A stretch of 64,000 bases of DNA from an uncultured Psychroserpens sp. (GCF_947501425.1 NZ_CANMVN010000008.1:186001-250000), one strand, 5' to 3'; positions 52,100 through 61,553 are shown, counted from the stretch's first letter. Made by a program: numbers and translations. The notes: a model not told the origin generated them from the sequence alone.

Positions 52100-53164
52100 T
52101 TAATTATTATCGAGTTTAATTGGCTCTCCAGACTTAATTGTCGTGGCAGAGATTTGAATATTCGTTGCGGTTTTTGCAATCTCACTCCATGCGTTTGCCG
52201 CTTTGGAAATCGTCTGAATTGGCAGGAGAGACTTAAAATCAGTTCCTGTGTAGATTTCTAATTCCTGAATAGCAACATCGAGTTTATCAGACTCCTCAGT
52301 CCATATAGGTCCGAGGTCAACAGAATCATGAATGGCAATTAAGGTCTTATCGAGGTTATTGAGCATTGTGTTCATATTGGTTAACAATACAATTTGTTGA
52401 TCCTCTTTATTTACTTTAACAGCAAGAGTTTTTATTCGTTTTAAGTTTTCAGCGATACGTTGCTCATTGATAGCTACTTCAATGGCATCATAAGTGAGTC
52501 CTCCAACCGCAATTATTATTCCTACTACTGGTACTTCAGCCGAAGACGTGGCCACTAAAAATCCGTATTCTAACATTGTGTATGCCAATTCTGCTCCTCC
52601 TGTTGCCATATTAGACATTGATCCAGAGACCTTTTCGGTTTCTTCTGCAATATCCTGATACAAAACACTAATTTGATTTTGAAGATCTAATACATCTGCA
52701 CGATCTCCTGTTATTTGTTGGTTGGCTTTGTCAATCGATTCATCAATTATCTTGATATAACTTTTAAATTCTGTTGAAAACTGTGAAATATTGCTTTGTA
52801 ATGTAGATGTGTTTTTATCGTAGGATACTAAATGAGATTTTAGCCATTTAAGAGCTTCAATAGCTTCCTCTTTACTAAAATCTCCAGTTAATGTTTCACA
52901 TACATCTTGAAAACGGTTGCTGTATTCAATAAACATTTCAGGAATTTGACTAATAATACTTGGTTCTTTTTCATTAGACCAATTGCTTGATAATATTTTC
53001 GATTTATTAAAAGCATCCTCCAGATTTTTTATATAATCTGGTGTTGGTGAAATTGGAAGAAATCTAGAATGACTAATAGAAATAGATGCAAATCTTACAG
53101 ATATTAATGATGAAAAAAAGCTCTTTAGAAGTTGTGTCGTTAATTTTATATTAGGTGCTAGCAT
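52100..53164 (-). CDS. alpha-pore-forming-toxin-like component with hydrophobic head (first gene)
   Basis: A 354-residue helical protein from the ATG at 53164. A TTG nine codons upstream is in frame, but it coincides with a TAATTTTG box (53189-53196) that could be the promoter. N-terminal landmark PDYIKNLEDAF ... NWSNEKEPSIISQIPEM; C-terminal landmark ISKAANAWSEIAKTATNI. A hydrophobic segment at about 185-228 includes VPVVGIIIAVGGLTYDAIEVAI. Long helices before and after carry heptad-like spacing. It shares layout with the next two genes and is the first of the five-gene cluster. Confidence 0.75.
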   Translation of the reverse strand: MLAPNIKLTTQLLKSFFSSLISVRFASISISHSRFLPISPTPDYIKNLEDAFNKSKILSSNWSNEKEPSIISQIPEMFIEYSNRFQDVCETLTGDFSKEEAIEALKWLKSHLVSYDKNTSTLQSNISQFSTEFKSYIKIIDESIDKANQQITGDRADVLDLQNQISVLYQDIAEETEKVSGSMSNMATGGAELAYTMLEYGFLVATSSAEVPVVGIIIAVGGLTYDAIEVAINEQRIAENLKRIKTLAVKVNKEDQQIVLLTNMNTMLNNLDKTLIAIHDSVDLGPIWTEESDKLDVAIQELEIYTGTDFKSLLPIQTISKAANAWSEIAKTATNIQISATTIKSGEPIKLDNN

Positions 53165-53385
53165 AATTGAAGATATTTTTATTTCTTCCAAAATTATACA
53201 CTAACCCATGATCATTATAGGGTATAAATACCTGATTGTCAGATTTAGTAATAATACTTAAAACTAAATTTGACCTAAACCTATTAACGATTATTCTAAT
53301 AAATTAAATGATTGAGTTTCTAAAAAATCACGAATCATCATCTTTAGATATTACATCCGTTTAGTTTATTGATGACGTAATTGTA

Positions 53386-56145
53386 TTAACTTGATTTTTT
53401 GATAAATTTTGTTTTTAATCTGTTACCTAAATAGATTAAAAGAGTGCAGAGAACTAAAGCAACTATTAATATCCATAACCAGTCATAAGTCACAAACACT
53501 TGACTTGAATCTCCTGTTAACACTAAAGAACTCCAATAAAAAGGAGAGGCCTCACTTGTGTTTTTATGGTTGTTTATATATGTTATTTTGGCATTTCTTA
53601 GTGCTTCAGATTTAGTGCCTCCTTCTTTAAGATTTGAATAGAATGTGGTAATTATTTCGTTTGTTGATCTTTGATTGATATCCCATAGCGAAGACACAAC
53701 ACTTTTAGACCCTGAATTTATAAAAGCTCTTGCTATACTCATAACGCCTTCTCCTTTTTTGAGTTCACCATGTGATGTTTTACAGGCACTCAATACTACT
53801 AAATTTGCTTTTTGGTTTTTGAAGTAAATATCATTCAGCATCAACTTTTTATCGTTAAATGAAATCCAGGGTTTATCATTTAAAATGCCTCCATGTGTTG
53901 AGATATGAACCACCTTTGATGTTCCATATTCTTTCAGAAATAATTCTTTAGTGGCCTTTTCACGGGAAACCATAATTGTATTCAATGTCGATTCAATATT
54001 TGAGATATCACTTTTAGAAATAGTTAGGCTAGATAAGGATCTATCTTTAAAAACTGATGGGCTAATGGCAAAGAAGTCTTTTTCAAATTCGTCTGTATAC
54101 GAGATATTTAAAGAGGAGTAGGAGTAAGCATAACTTATATCACAAAAGTTGATTAAATAAGATGCTGATAACGCTTGATCCTTAGTTGTAACAAACGATT
54201 CAAAAGGCACATAATGCAACCTGTTGTCTGGGATGATGATTAGTTTTTTATCAACATATGTTTTAGAGTTGGTCTTTAGAAACGGAGATAATGAAAGATA
54301 GAGCTGATAAGATACTTCTTTAAAAAGTTGCTGATCGTTATTATCAACAAAAGGCTTACTGATTAAATGACTATACTGATTGAGAAGGTTATGGATTTTA
54401 GAGATATTGTTCAAACGAAACACAGCTTCTGATGATTGTGTTATCAGGACAACAAAACCTTTGTCTTTACTCAACTTATATTGTAAAACTATCTCGTTTT
54501 TTTTAAGTGATTCTCGAACCATTTTAGAATCATATACTGTAATATTTTTCTTAAAACGATGATAACTTGGGTAGGCAATTTCTAAAGAATCAATAAATCG
54601 AGTGTAATCTTGTTTTCTAGAGAACACAATATTTTGAAGACTATCAGTCAAAATGTTTTGAGCTGTTTTTTTTAGTGAAAATAGATTATCTTCAGCTTTT
54701 TTAATCCCATTGATAAGATCGTATTCACGGTTGATCAAATGTTCAGGAAGATTTACCAATGCTTTGGCTTTACTGGTTGTTATATTCTCTAATAGGAGAA
54801 TGGCTTTGCTCTTTTCAATATAATAAAAAGCCTCTTTAGGTTTATTTAAAAGATAAGCAGCTTCGGTAGCATTTAAATAGAAGTTTGAAGCTTCCTCTCT
54901 CCAAAACAATTTTGAAAAATCTTCTCTACTCTCAAAATAAATGATGTCTGCAATCTGATCAGACAACCCATATATATTCAAAGCTAATTCTAAATACTTA
55001 GTCTGAAATTCGTTATCATTGATCAACAACAACATATTGGCCTTATCAATAAGGTAACCTAATAGGTCAACTTTATTATCAACAGCATTTAACGATTTGA
55101 TATCGGGAACATCAAAAACACTCCTATTTTCAATTTGAAGTAAGGTAGAAACCGCAAGATTGTAATATGATAGCGCCTGTTCATAGTTGTTTGACTCTTT
55201 GTATACATCGGCTAGATTATTGTATAAAGAGGCTTTCTTCTGATGGTTATCATTGATGTAAGGCATAGCAGAGAGTAGTTTTTCTTCTGCAACCTCCAAA
55301 TTATTCTCTTTTCTGTAAGCTATTCCTAAATTGATAAGTGATTTTGATATGTTTAATGAATCTGATAACGTTTTAGATAATTCTAATGATCTTGTATATT
55401 TCTTTTTAGCATTGTCATAATCTTTTATACAGTCAAAGAAAGCACCAGCATTTAGCTCTTTCTTTAGAATATCCTCATCATCAAATTCGTACACTTTACC
55501 GATATCATCAAAACGGACAATAATATCAAAAACATCATCCTGAAGTTTCGGATCATCTAATTTCACATAAACATCTAAAAGATTGATTAACGTTCGTCCC
55601 TCTTCTTTTAACTCCTCGTATTCTTTAAATATATAGATGGCCTTGTTGTAATGGGCAATGGCCTCCTTAAAATCCCCTAAATCATTATACGAATTCCCAA
55701 GGAACCTGTACACAACTGCTTGGCGGACATTTTCAGAAGGATGTTTTTTTAAGAACTCCTTACCATGTAGAATCGACTTACTGTAGGCACCTTTCAAATA
55801 CGATAGAAAAACAAGGTTTTTATCATTCTTAAGATAAAAATTGGTCGTGTCGTTTAAAGTCTCACCAATGGTTCTAATTTTTTTAGCATAATTAATAGCG
55901 AGATCAACATTTGTCTTGTAAAACGCTAAGAGAAGTTCATAATAGGTATGTGCTAATTCATTTTGATCGAAATCAAGTTTTGACTTCGTTACTAAGCTGT
56001 CTAAAAGTTTTTGTTTACCAAACTTATCTAAATCCTTAGTTTCACTTAACGCTCGGTAAATTTCTAATGGTGTTTGAGTATTTTGAGCAAGCAGCACACC
56101 TGAACAAAATAGAAAAACAATAGCAAAATAAAATTTGCGAAACAT
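53386..56145 (-). CDS. TPR-CHAT protease-like protein, exported and membrane-anchored
   Basis: A 919-residue protein with a signal peptide (ending SGVLLAQ). About 500 residues of TPR-like helical repeats follow (for example RFLGNSYNDLGDFKEAIAHYNKAI). A C-terminal CHAT caspase-like domain has catalytic His751 (VHISTHGG) and Cys788 (LSACKTSHGE). The typical IARAFINSGSKSVVSSLW follows, and a final membrane helix (WLWILIVALVLCTLLIYL) with a basic tail. The protease domain should therefore face the periplasm, with the tail inside. In TPR-CHAT systems such as craspase the TPR part controls the protease. The target is unknown; the S8 protease, T9SS protein and sigma pair nearby are candidates for a shared pathway. 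Confidence 0.88.
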   Translation of the reverse strand: MFRKFYFAIVFLFCSGVLLAQNTQTPLEIYRALSETKDLDKFGKQKLLDSLVTKSKLDFDQNELAHTYYELLLAFYKTNVDLAINYAKKIRTIGETLNDTTNFYLKNDKNLVFLSYLKGAYSKSILHGKEFLKKHPSENVRQAVVYRFLGNSYNDLGDFKEAIAHYNKAIYIFKEYEELKEEGRTLINLLDVYVKLDDPKLQDDVFDIIVRFDDIGKVYEFDDEDILKKELNAGAFFDCIKDYDNAKKKYTRSLELSKTLSDSLNISKSLINLGIAYRKENNLEVAEEKLLSAMPYINDNHQKKASLYNNLADVYKESNNYEQALSYYNLAVSTLLQIENRSVFDVPDIKSLNAVDNKVDLLGYLIDKANMLLLINDNEFQTKYLELALNIYGLSDQIADIIYFESREDFSKLFWREEASNFYLNATEAAYLLNKPKEAFYYIEKSKAILLLENITTSKAKALVNLPEHLINREYDLINGIKKAEDNLFSLKKTAQNILTDSLQNIVFSRKQDYTRFIDSLEIAYPSYHRFKKNITVYDSKMVRESLKKNEIVLQYKLSKDKGFVVLITQSSEAVFRLNNISKIHNLLNQYSHLISKPFVDNNDQQLFKEVSYQLYLSLSPFLKTNSKTYVDKKLIIIPDNRLHYVPFESFVTTKDQALSASYLINFCDISYAYSYSSLNISYTDEFEKDFFAISPSVFKDRSLSSLTISKSDISNIESTLNTIMVSREKATKELFLKEYGTSKVVHISTHGGILNDKPWISFNDKKLMLNDIYFKNQKANLVVLSACKTSHGELKKGEGVMSIARAFINSGSKSVVSSLWDINQRSTNEIITTFYSNLKEGGTKSEALRNAKITYINNHKNTSEASPFYWSSLVLTGDSSQVFVTYDWLWILIVALVLCTLLIYLGNRLKTKFIKKSS

Positions 56146-56205
56146 AGACTTTAAGCGGTTTAAAATTTGCGTCTTTAATATAAGGATAATGATTTTATAA
56201 AAAGA

Positions 56206-56233
56206 AAAAGAGGAGTCCGTAAACTCCTCTTTT
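56206..56233 (-). terminator. terminator of the S8 protease gene
   Basis: Perfect 11-bp stem AAAAGAGGAGT / ACTCCTCTTTT with a 6-base loop and a T-tract on the minus strand, 50 bases after the S8 gene stop. It separates the S8 and CHAT genes into different transcription units unless read through. Confidence 0.85.
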
Positions 56234-56282
56234 GAGTTTAAACGTAAGATTTACCTAAACTTTTATTTAAACTGTGCTATAA

Positions 56283-57557
56283 TCAATCATCATATATATA
56301 TGCTGAATATTTAATATTGAATAACTCTGCTGAATAGGTGCTGTTATTTAAAACTTGTGCCTTTAGCATTTCGGCTGACATTCCATTTTGATAGTATTTA
56401 GCACTAAAAAATGAGGTGTAAGCTGCCGAAAAAGATGTTCCGTTATAGTAAAAGGTTTCATTATCATATACAAATGGAATATTCTCACTAACTGCCGCTA
56501 TATCAACAGAATTTGTTCCGAAATTTGAAAAGTAACTCAACCCTCCTACTCCAGAGCCATTAGTTCCGTTTACAATATCGTTATAACTACCAGCCAGTCC
56601 TGTTACTGATATGATATTATTAGACTCATAAGATGATGGGTAATGTGGTTGAATATCATTATTCTGACCACTATTACCAGCTGAACACACTACTAAAATC
56701 TCGTCTTCTACTCTTTCTATAAATTTGTTTAATAATTCATACTCTTGATCATACCAGCCAAAACTCATGTTGATAATCTTGATGTTTTGTTTTTTTGTTG
56801 CATACTGAAACCCACAAAGTGCGTCAAAATAATTAATACTTCCGTTTTCATTGGCAACCTTAACGGGTAGAAGTTGATATGGTACGTTATTGTTGTCTAG
56901 GTTAGACGTTATAAGATGGCTTACAACTGTTCCATGCATGCTAGGATGATCATCATATGGATTATTATCGTTGTCCACAAAATTCCATCCAAAACGTTCC
57001 ACATAGTTGTTATCTATACAAGGATCATTCGTACTATTGTATAAATAGCTATCTGAGAACCCATCGTAATAATAATTTATTCCTGTATCTAAGACTGCAA
57101 TGGTTATATTTTGATTTACATCAACTATTTGAGATAAGGCATTATCCAAAACTCCTGACGGATTAAAATTAAATGCAAACTGATCAGGCTCTATACTAAT
57201 TATAGGGTTTAGATCTACACCTTCAATCTCTTCATCAACTTTAGCAGTTTCCTTTTTCTCTTCAATATTTATTCCATTACCAGTACTACCAGTAAAAATC
57301 CATAACTCCAGATTTTCCTCTGCACAATTACATTGTTTGTAATCTGTTATACCATACTCCAATCGTTTTTGCTGCTTCTCAAGCTCTGTAGTTCCTTCAG
57401 GATATAAAATTATCAGTTCACTACTTGCACTTGCTCCTTTTGTTAATATGGTTCGGTTCTTTACATTTTCAATATTGTCTTCTATCAAGTTTTCTTTTTC
57501 GCAGCTACAAACAAATGCAAAAATAAATACGCATAAAATTCTTAATATATGTTTCAT
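56283..57557 (-). CDS. S8 (subtilisin-family) serine protease lipoprotein
   Basis: A 424-residue lipoprotein (lipobox AFVCSC). A propeptide-like region (about 45-125) precedes a subtilase domain with the full triad: Asp157 in IAVLDTGI, His208 in SMHGTVVSH, and Ser375 in YNGTSFSAAY. The oxyanion Asn295 is in CSAGNSGQ. Length is short for secreted subtilases, and it ends soon after the catalytic Ser. The protein should sit in the outer membrane or periplasm. It lies between the T9SS and TPR-CHAT genes, all in the same direction. Confidence 0.92.
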   Translation of the reverse strand: MKHILRILCVFIFAFVCSCEKENLIEDNIENVKNRTILTKGASASSELIILYPEGTTELEKQQKRLEYGITDYKQCNCAEENLELWIFTGSTGNGINIEEKKETAKVDEEIEGVDLNPIISIEPDQFAFNFNPSGVLDNALSQIVDVNQNITIAVLDTGINYYYDGFSDSYLYNSTNDPCIDNNYVERFGWNFVDNDNNPYDDHPSMHGTVVSHLITSNLDNNNVPYQLLPVKVANENGSINYFDALCGFQYATKKQNIKIINMSFGWYDQEYELLNKFIERVEDEILVVCSAGNSGQNNDIQPHYPSSYESNNIISVTGLAGSYNDIVNGTNGSGVGGLSYFSNFGTNSVDIAAVSENIPFVYDNETFYYNGTSFSAAYTSFFSAKYYQNGMSAEMLKAQVLNNSTYSAELFNIKYSAYIYDD

Positions 57558-57596
57558 TGTTGTTTAGTTTAAATTAATGTGTTTAGGTAAAAAATA

Positions 57597-57629
57597 AGTT
57601 TCGGTTTGATAAAATACCAAACCGAAACT
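57597..57629 (-). terminator. terminator of the 782-residue T9SS protein gene
   Basis: Perfect 12-bp stem AGTTTCGGTTTG / CAAACCGAAACT with a 9-base loop and an A/T-rich T-tract on the minus strand, 15 bases after the stop codon. Confidence 0.85.
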
Positions 57630-57643
57630 CTCTTACAAAATAG

Positions 57644-59992
57644 TTATTCTATAATAACCCTTTTAGAAATAACGCCTTCTTTTGTTTTGAAATTGAACAG
57701 ATATAACCCTGTTGGTAAATCTAAATCCAATCCAAACTTCAAGTCTGCCCCTTTGGTTTTCTCCTTTGTAACGGTTTTAACCAATAATCCATCGTAACGG
57801 TAGATATCTAGTTCTACGAATGAGCTACCTTCCAACTCTACCTCAATACTCATCTGACCCTTATTTGGGTTTGGATAAATTGTCACACGTTGCTTAACGC
57901 CTCCTCCATCAGTAACCAATGTTGGTAAATGACAAGCCTGTTCTGATACTACTGACTGAGTACCATCTGCACAAACCGCTGTTACCTGCCATACAAAACA
58001 CTTGCTCTGTAAACTTAATGGTAAGGTATACGAGGTTGATGTTGTTGTGATTGGTGCTATTGAAACTCCAAATCTACAGCATTCTATTCGTATCACACTT
58101 GGTGAACTGATGATGTACTCTACGGCACCTGGAACTGGATCCCATGTCAACGATGAGCCTATAGCCTGTAAATTTGTTGGTGCTGTAAGTCCGTCACATT
58201 CTTTCGTCTCACATTCATAATAGAAACAATCTGAATACGTACATTCATAACCAAGATCATTGGTCTTCGTTGCTGTAAAACAAACCTCTCCAGACATTGG
58301 AAGATCAAAAGCTCTGGTCGTACCTGAACCGCCATCAGACCACGTAAGAGAATCATACATCGACAAACTTATCGGATCTCCTGCAGCATCTACCAATTCT
58401 ATAAATACAAACCCTAGTTCACATGGATCACAATCTTCTCCCGCTTTGCGCTTAGCAATGTAAGTACGTAATCCAGCCAATAAATCTGCTGACCTACTAT
58501 CTCGTCTCGCCATAAATTCTGCGCTAACCTGAGCTTCATATTCTGCTAATTGGGCTTCTGTTGGACAGTCTAAAACATTGATGAAAATATCATCATCACA
58601 ACATTCTTCTAAATATGTAATCACATAAACACATCCATTTGGATAAGTAATTGTAGCTTGCCAGTTCTCTAATGGTGATACATAGATCCAATCGCCTAAT
58701 ATATTCTCATCTACTGCTGTATCCAGATTATCCCAAGAAATCACAACCCCTCCTGCTGATGTTATGGTGCTTCCATCACCACTAAGTACATGTACTGGCC
58801 ACTGATCTGAATCACAAACCACATCAGGACAGTTTGGATGCTGCCAATAAGGCTCTACATATGGTTCATCAACACAACAATCCTCTTCCAAAGTTACTAA
58901 TACACTCTCATTGTATGGATCACCACAAGAGTCAGTTCCCGTTATATAAGCTGTAAAACTTGTAATATTACTTCCCGGAGGCACACAGAACAATCCGTTG
59001 AGATCTGTTAAGACTGGATCACTTGTATTATAAACCGCACCCGTTATGTTGGTTGCATTTATTGTCACACAAGTCTCTCCACATGGTATCTCATAGGTTA
59101 AAGTTGAAGTAACATCTGTGCCATCAGCTGTGATAGTCACAGGATCTGGTGTAACCGAAGTTATGGTATGACTCAAATTATACTCTAAAAATTCAAATTG
59201 ACCATTGACTTCATAAGCAATTAAAATTTCGAAATGATAAGTCCCTGTCGCACCTATGTCATGACTTAAAGGATCTCCTGTATCATTAAAAAGTTCAGCA
59301 ATTTCATCGCCATTGTCGTCGGTTATTATCACGTTAAAAAATGCGATATCCAGATTAAGATCAGGATCAATTGCCACGGTTACTTCACCACAGTTATCTT
59401 CGATTGTAACAACTGGTTTACCAACTCTAATATCATCAACAACGATATAGTTTCCCACACCACCATGACAAGTTCCTGTTTCAGTACAGGCGAAAAAGGA
59501 GAGTTCTTCATAATCTGTGACACTTGGGTCAAGAATAATAGAAATATCTTCGCAGGTATCGCTTGCGTTAGGACCTGCTTGACCTACAACATCCCAATTG
59601 TATTGTCCAGCGTATCGTCCTATTACTTTTACTACACCATTAGAAGCTCCATTTGAAGACCGATTTACTGTTAGATCTATTGTAAAGCTTGTATCTGTTG
59701 TTAAACCAAAAAATGGATTATTAGTTCTGATAGAAGAACCAGGTGATCCAGAGGTACTTACTAGTAGCACTGAATTATTTCCATTACATACCAGATTTGG
59801 TTCACAATTTGTGTTTTTTAACGGAACTATACCTTGGGTATAGTCTGACCACCAGCCATCTACACATGACATTTGTCCGTTTGCAGGATCACAGTCGTTG
59901 ATACAGGATGTATCTTCGAATCCGATGTTTTCGAATTCTTGACCGTATATCAACCCACTGAACATTAAGAAAAGAAAAATAACTTTTTTCAT
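57644..59992 (-). CDS. T9SS-exported Cys-rich surface protein
   Basis: A 782-residue protein with signal peptide (ending SGLIYGQ). The N-terminal part has a lectin-like/choice-of-anchor pattern (ENIGFEDTSCINDCDPANGQ; IVVDDIRVG). It continues through several Cys-rich beta modules (CGETCVTINATN; DCCVDEPYVEPYWQHPNC) and a fibronectin-III-like unit (APTNLQAIGSSLTWDPVPGA). The end is a T9SS type A sorting domain (IYPNPNKGQMSIEVE ... ISKRVIIE). One small helical segment with Glu/Ala/Arg lies near residue 490. It is divergent from an ECF sigma gene and may be its target. Ligand unknown. Confidence 0.85.
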   Translation of the reverse strand: MKKVIFLFLMFSGLIYGQEFENIGFEDTSCINDCDPANGQMSCVDGWWSDYTQGIVPLKNTNCEPNLVCNGNNSVLLVSTSGSPGSSIRTNNPFFGLTTDTSFTIDLTVNRSSNGASNGVVKVIGRYAGQYNWDVVGQAGPNASDTCEDISIILDPSVTDYEELSFFACTETGTCHGGVGNYIVVDDIRVGKPVVTIEDNCGEVTVAIDPDLNLDIAFFNVIITDDNGDEIAELFNDTGDPLSHDIGATGTYHFEILIAYEVNGQFEFLEYNLSHTITSVTPDPVTITADGTDVTSTLTYEIPCGETCVTINATNITGAVYNTSDPVLTDLNGLFCVPPGSNITSFTAYITGTDSCGDPYNESVLVTLEEDCCVDEPYVEPYWQHPNCPDVVCDSDQWPVHVLSGDGSTITSAGGVVISWDNLDTAVDENILGDWIYVSPLENWQATITYPNGCVYVITYLEECCDDDIFINVLDCPTEAQLAEYEAQVSAEFMARRDSRSADLLAGLRTYIAKRKAGEDCDPCELGFVFIELVDAAGDPISLSMYDSLTWSDGGSGTTRAFDLPMSGEVCFTATKTNDLGYECTYSDCFYYECETKECDGLTAPTNLQAIGSSLTWDPVPGAVEYIISSPSVIRIECCRFGVSIAPITTTSTSYTLPLSLQSKCFVWQVTAVCADGTQSVVSEQACHLPTLVTDGGGVKQRVTIYPNPNKGQMSIEVELEGSSFVELDIYRYDGLLVKTVTKEKTKGADLKFGLDLDLPTGLYLFNFKTKEGVISKRVIIE

Positions 59993-60110
59993 AATTACAT
60001 TGGTTTTAATTAGCTCCTACTCTGTTCTTTGAAGGTTTTTCAGATTTCACCTTTTAATTGAATCGATTCACAATTAAGAGGCTTTTATGCTTTTTTGTTA
60101 CCCAATATTT

Positions 60111-60133
60111 TTAATTACCTTACACGTAATTAA
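60111..60133. promoter_or_regulatory. inverted repeat in the divergent T9SS-protein/ECF-sigma intergenic region
   Basis: Perfect 8-bp arms TTAATTAC / GTAATTAA with a 7-base spacer, 22 bases before the sigma gene start. A regulator-binding site is inferred from symmetry; no TAnnTTTG box is present in this region, so another sigma factor may read it. Confidence 0.45.
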
Positions 60134-60154
60134 CCGCTAACCCATATTTTTTGC

Positions 60155-60703
60155 ATGAAAAACGATGATTTTATTCGTCAGTTTTTAGAGGGAAATCCAA
60201 AAGTACTTGACCGCATTTATACTCAAAATTTTAAGTATGTATTGCATTATATAACAAGTAGAGATGGTAATAGATCAGATGCTGAAGACGTTTTTCACAA
60301 TGCATTAATCATTCTTTATGTGAAAATAAAAAACGATAAGATCCAGGTTCAATCTTTTGATAATTACTTATTTACAGTTTGCAAAAACCTTTGGAAACGA
60401 GAAAATTCAAAAAAGAAGGTAACAAATACAGGTGTTTTACCTCTAGTTAGTGAAGAGATTGATTTAGCTTCATTTTATTTAGAACATCAGCAATGGGAAT
60501 TGTATAAAGAAAAATTCGAATTGCTTTCAAAGCAATGTAGAGATATACTCAACATGATATTTCAGAAAAAAACCTATGAAAGCATTGTAAAAAAGTATTC
60601 TTATTCGTCCCAAACTGTAGCGAGACAAAGGGTCTTTAAATGCAAAAAGAAACTGACACAATTGATTAAAGAGGATCCTAGATACTCTAATTTTAAATCT
60701 TAA
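60155..60703 (+). CDS. ECF-type RNA polymerase sigma factor
   Basis: A 182-residue sigma-70-family protein related to the one at 14306. Region 2 contains DAEDVFHNALIILYVKI and FDNYLFTVCKNLWKRE. Region 4 contains CRDILNMIFQKKTYESIVKKYSY, followed by SQTVARQRVFKCKKKL. It starts the plus-strand operon divergent from the T9SS protein, and the next gene begins 3 bases later. It probably drives one or both sides of this locus, inferred from position. Confidence 0.9.
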   Translation: MKNDDFIRQFLEGNPKVLDRIYTQNFKYVLHYITSRDGNRSDAEDVFHNALIILYVKIKNDKIQVQSFDNYLFTVCKNLWKRENSKKKVTNTGVLPLVSEEIDLASFYLEHQQWELYKEKFELLSKQCRDILNMIFQKKTYESIVKKYSYSSQTVARQRVFKCKKKLTQLIKEDPRYSNFKS

Positions 60704-60706
60704 TAA

Positions 60707-61519
60707 ATGAGTTTTAATAAAGATACCGAACATAGGATTATCAACTATTTAGACGGTAATATGACATCAGAAGAAATGGAAGACTTTGAAAATGAGCGTC
60801 TAAAAAATAAAGACTTAGACGACATGGTTACTGTCATGGAACGAATGTCTGAAATTTATGGAGATGAAACATGGACTTCTATTGAGCACGATGCTGATCA
60901 ATTAAAAACAGCTGCTCATGTTTTTAGTGAAGATGATGTAAAAGATTTTTCTAATACGATCAAAACAGCTCAAAGTCGGTATAATTCAAAAGGGGCAAAA
61001 AATACAAGTAAAGTCATAAAATATATAACTTCGGTTGCAGCAATTGGTTTGATTGCTTTTTTTGTAAACTATTTTTTTATACCTAACTACACTTCAGAAG
61101 GTTTATTCGAATCGTATTATTCCACACAGGATCTACCCTCATTTGTGCTTCAGAACACCACTGAAAACAAAGAAACAATAGCTGAACAACTATTTAGAGA
61201 TGATAAATACACTGAAGCCCTAGAGGTTTTTACGCATATAGATAAAAGTTCAAATGAATTAAACCCTAATGTAACTTTGTACACTGCATTATGTTATTTA
61301 GAATTAGAGAACTACACTTCAGCCTTAGATCAACTGGAAGATCTAGAACAGAGTAATACTATAGATTTCCATAAAGCGTATTGGTTTAAAGCTCTTGTTT
61401 ATTTAAAACAAGACCAAAAACAAGATGCCATTGAAAATTTAAAGATCATTTCAGAAAACGAAACTTATTTCAATTATTTGAAAGCTATTGATTTGCTGGA
61501 CAAGTTAGAGCAGATTTAA
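60707..61519 (+). CDS. anti-sigma-like membrane protein with TPR domain
   Basis: A 270-residue protein. Residues 1-60 look like a short anti-sigma-type helix bundle (IINYLDGNMTSEEMEDFENE), the same pattern as in the 719-residue protein at 14857. A membrane helix at about 105-125 (ITSVAAIGLIAFFVNYFF) precedes a periplasmic C-terminal part with TPR-like repeats (YTEALEVFTHIDKSS; NVTLYTALCYLELENYTSAL). It would hold the sigma factor at the membrane and read a periplasmic signal by TPR contacts, perhaps with the TPR-CHAT protein. Inferred from layout. Confidence 0.8.
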   Translation: MSFNKDTEHRIINYLDGNMTSEEMEDFENERLKNKDLDDMVTVMERMSEIYGDETWTSIEHDADQLKTAAHVFSEDDVKDFSNTIKTAQSRYNSKGAKNTSKVIKYITSVAAIGLIAFFVNYFFIPNYTSEGLFESYYSTQDLPSFVLQNTTENKETIAEQLFRDDKYTEALEVFTHIDKSSNELNPNVTLYTALCYLELENYTSALDQLEDLEQSNTIDFHKAYWFKALVYLKQDQKQDAIENLKIISENETYFNYLKAIDLLDKLEQI

Positions 61520-61553
61520 TCTTAAAACATTTGATTATAGAACACTATTTATA

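Noticed and set aside
53189-53196. TAATTTTG as promoter of the toxin-like cluster
   Set aside because: It fits the -7 consensus and the ATG at 53164, but no TTG is at the -33 distance, so it is mentioned only in the gene entry and not listed as a feature.
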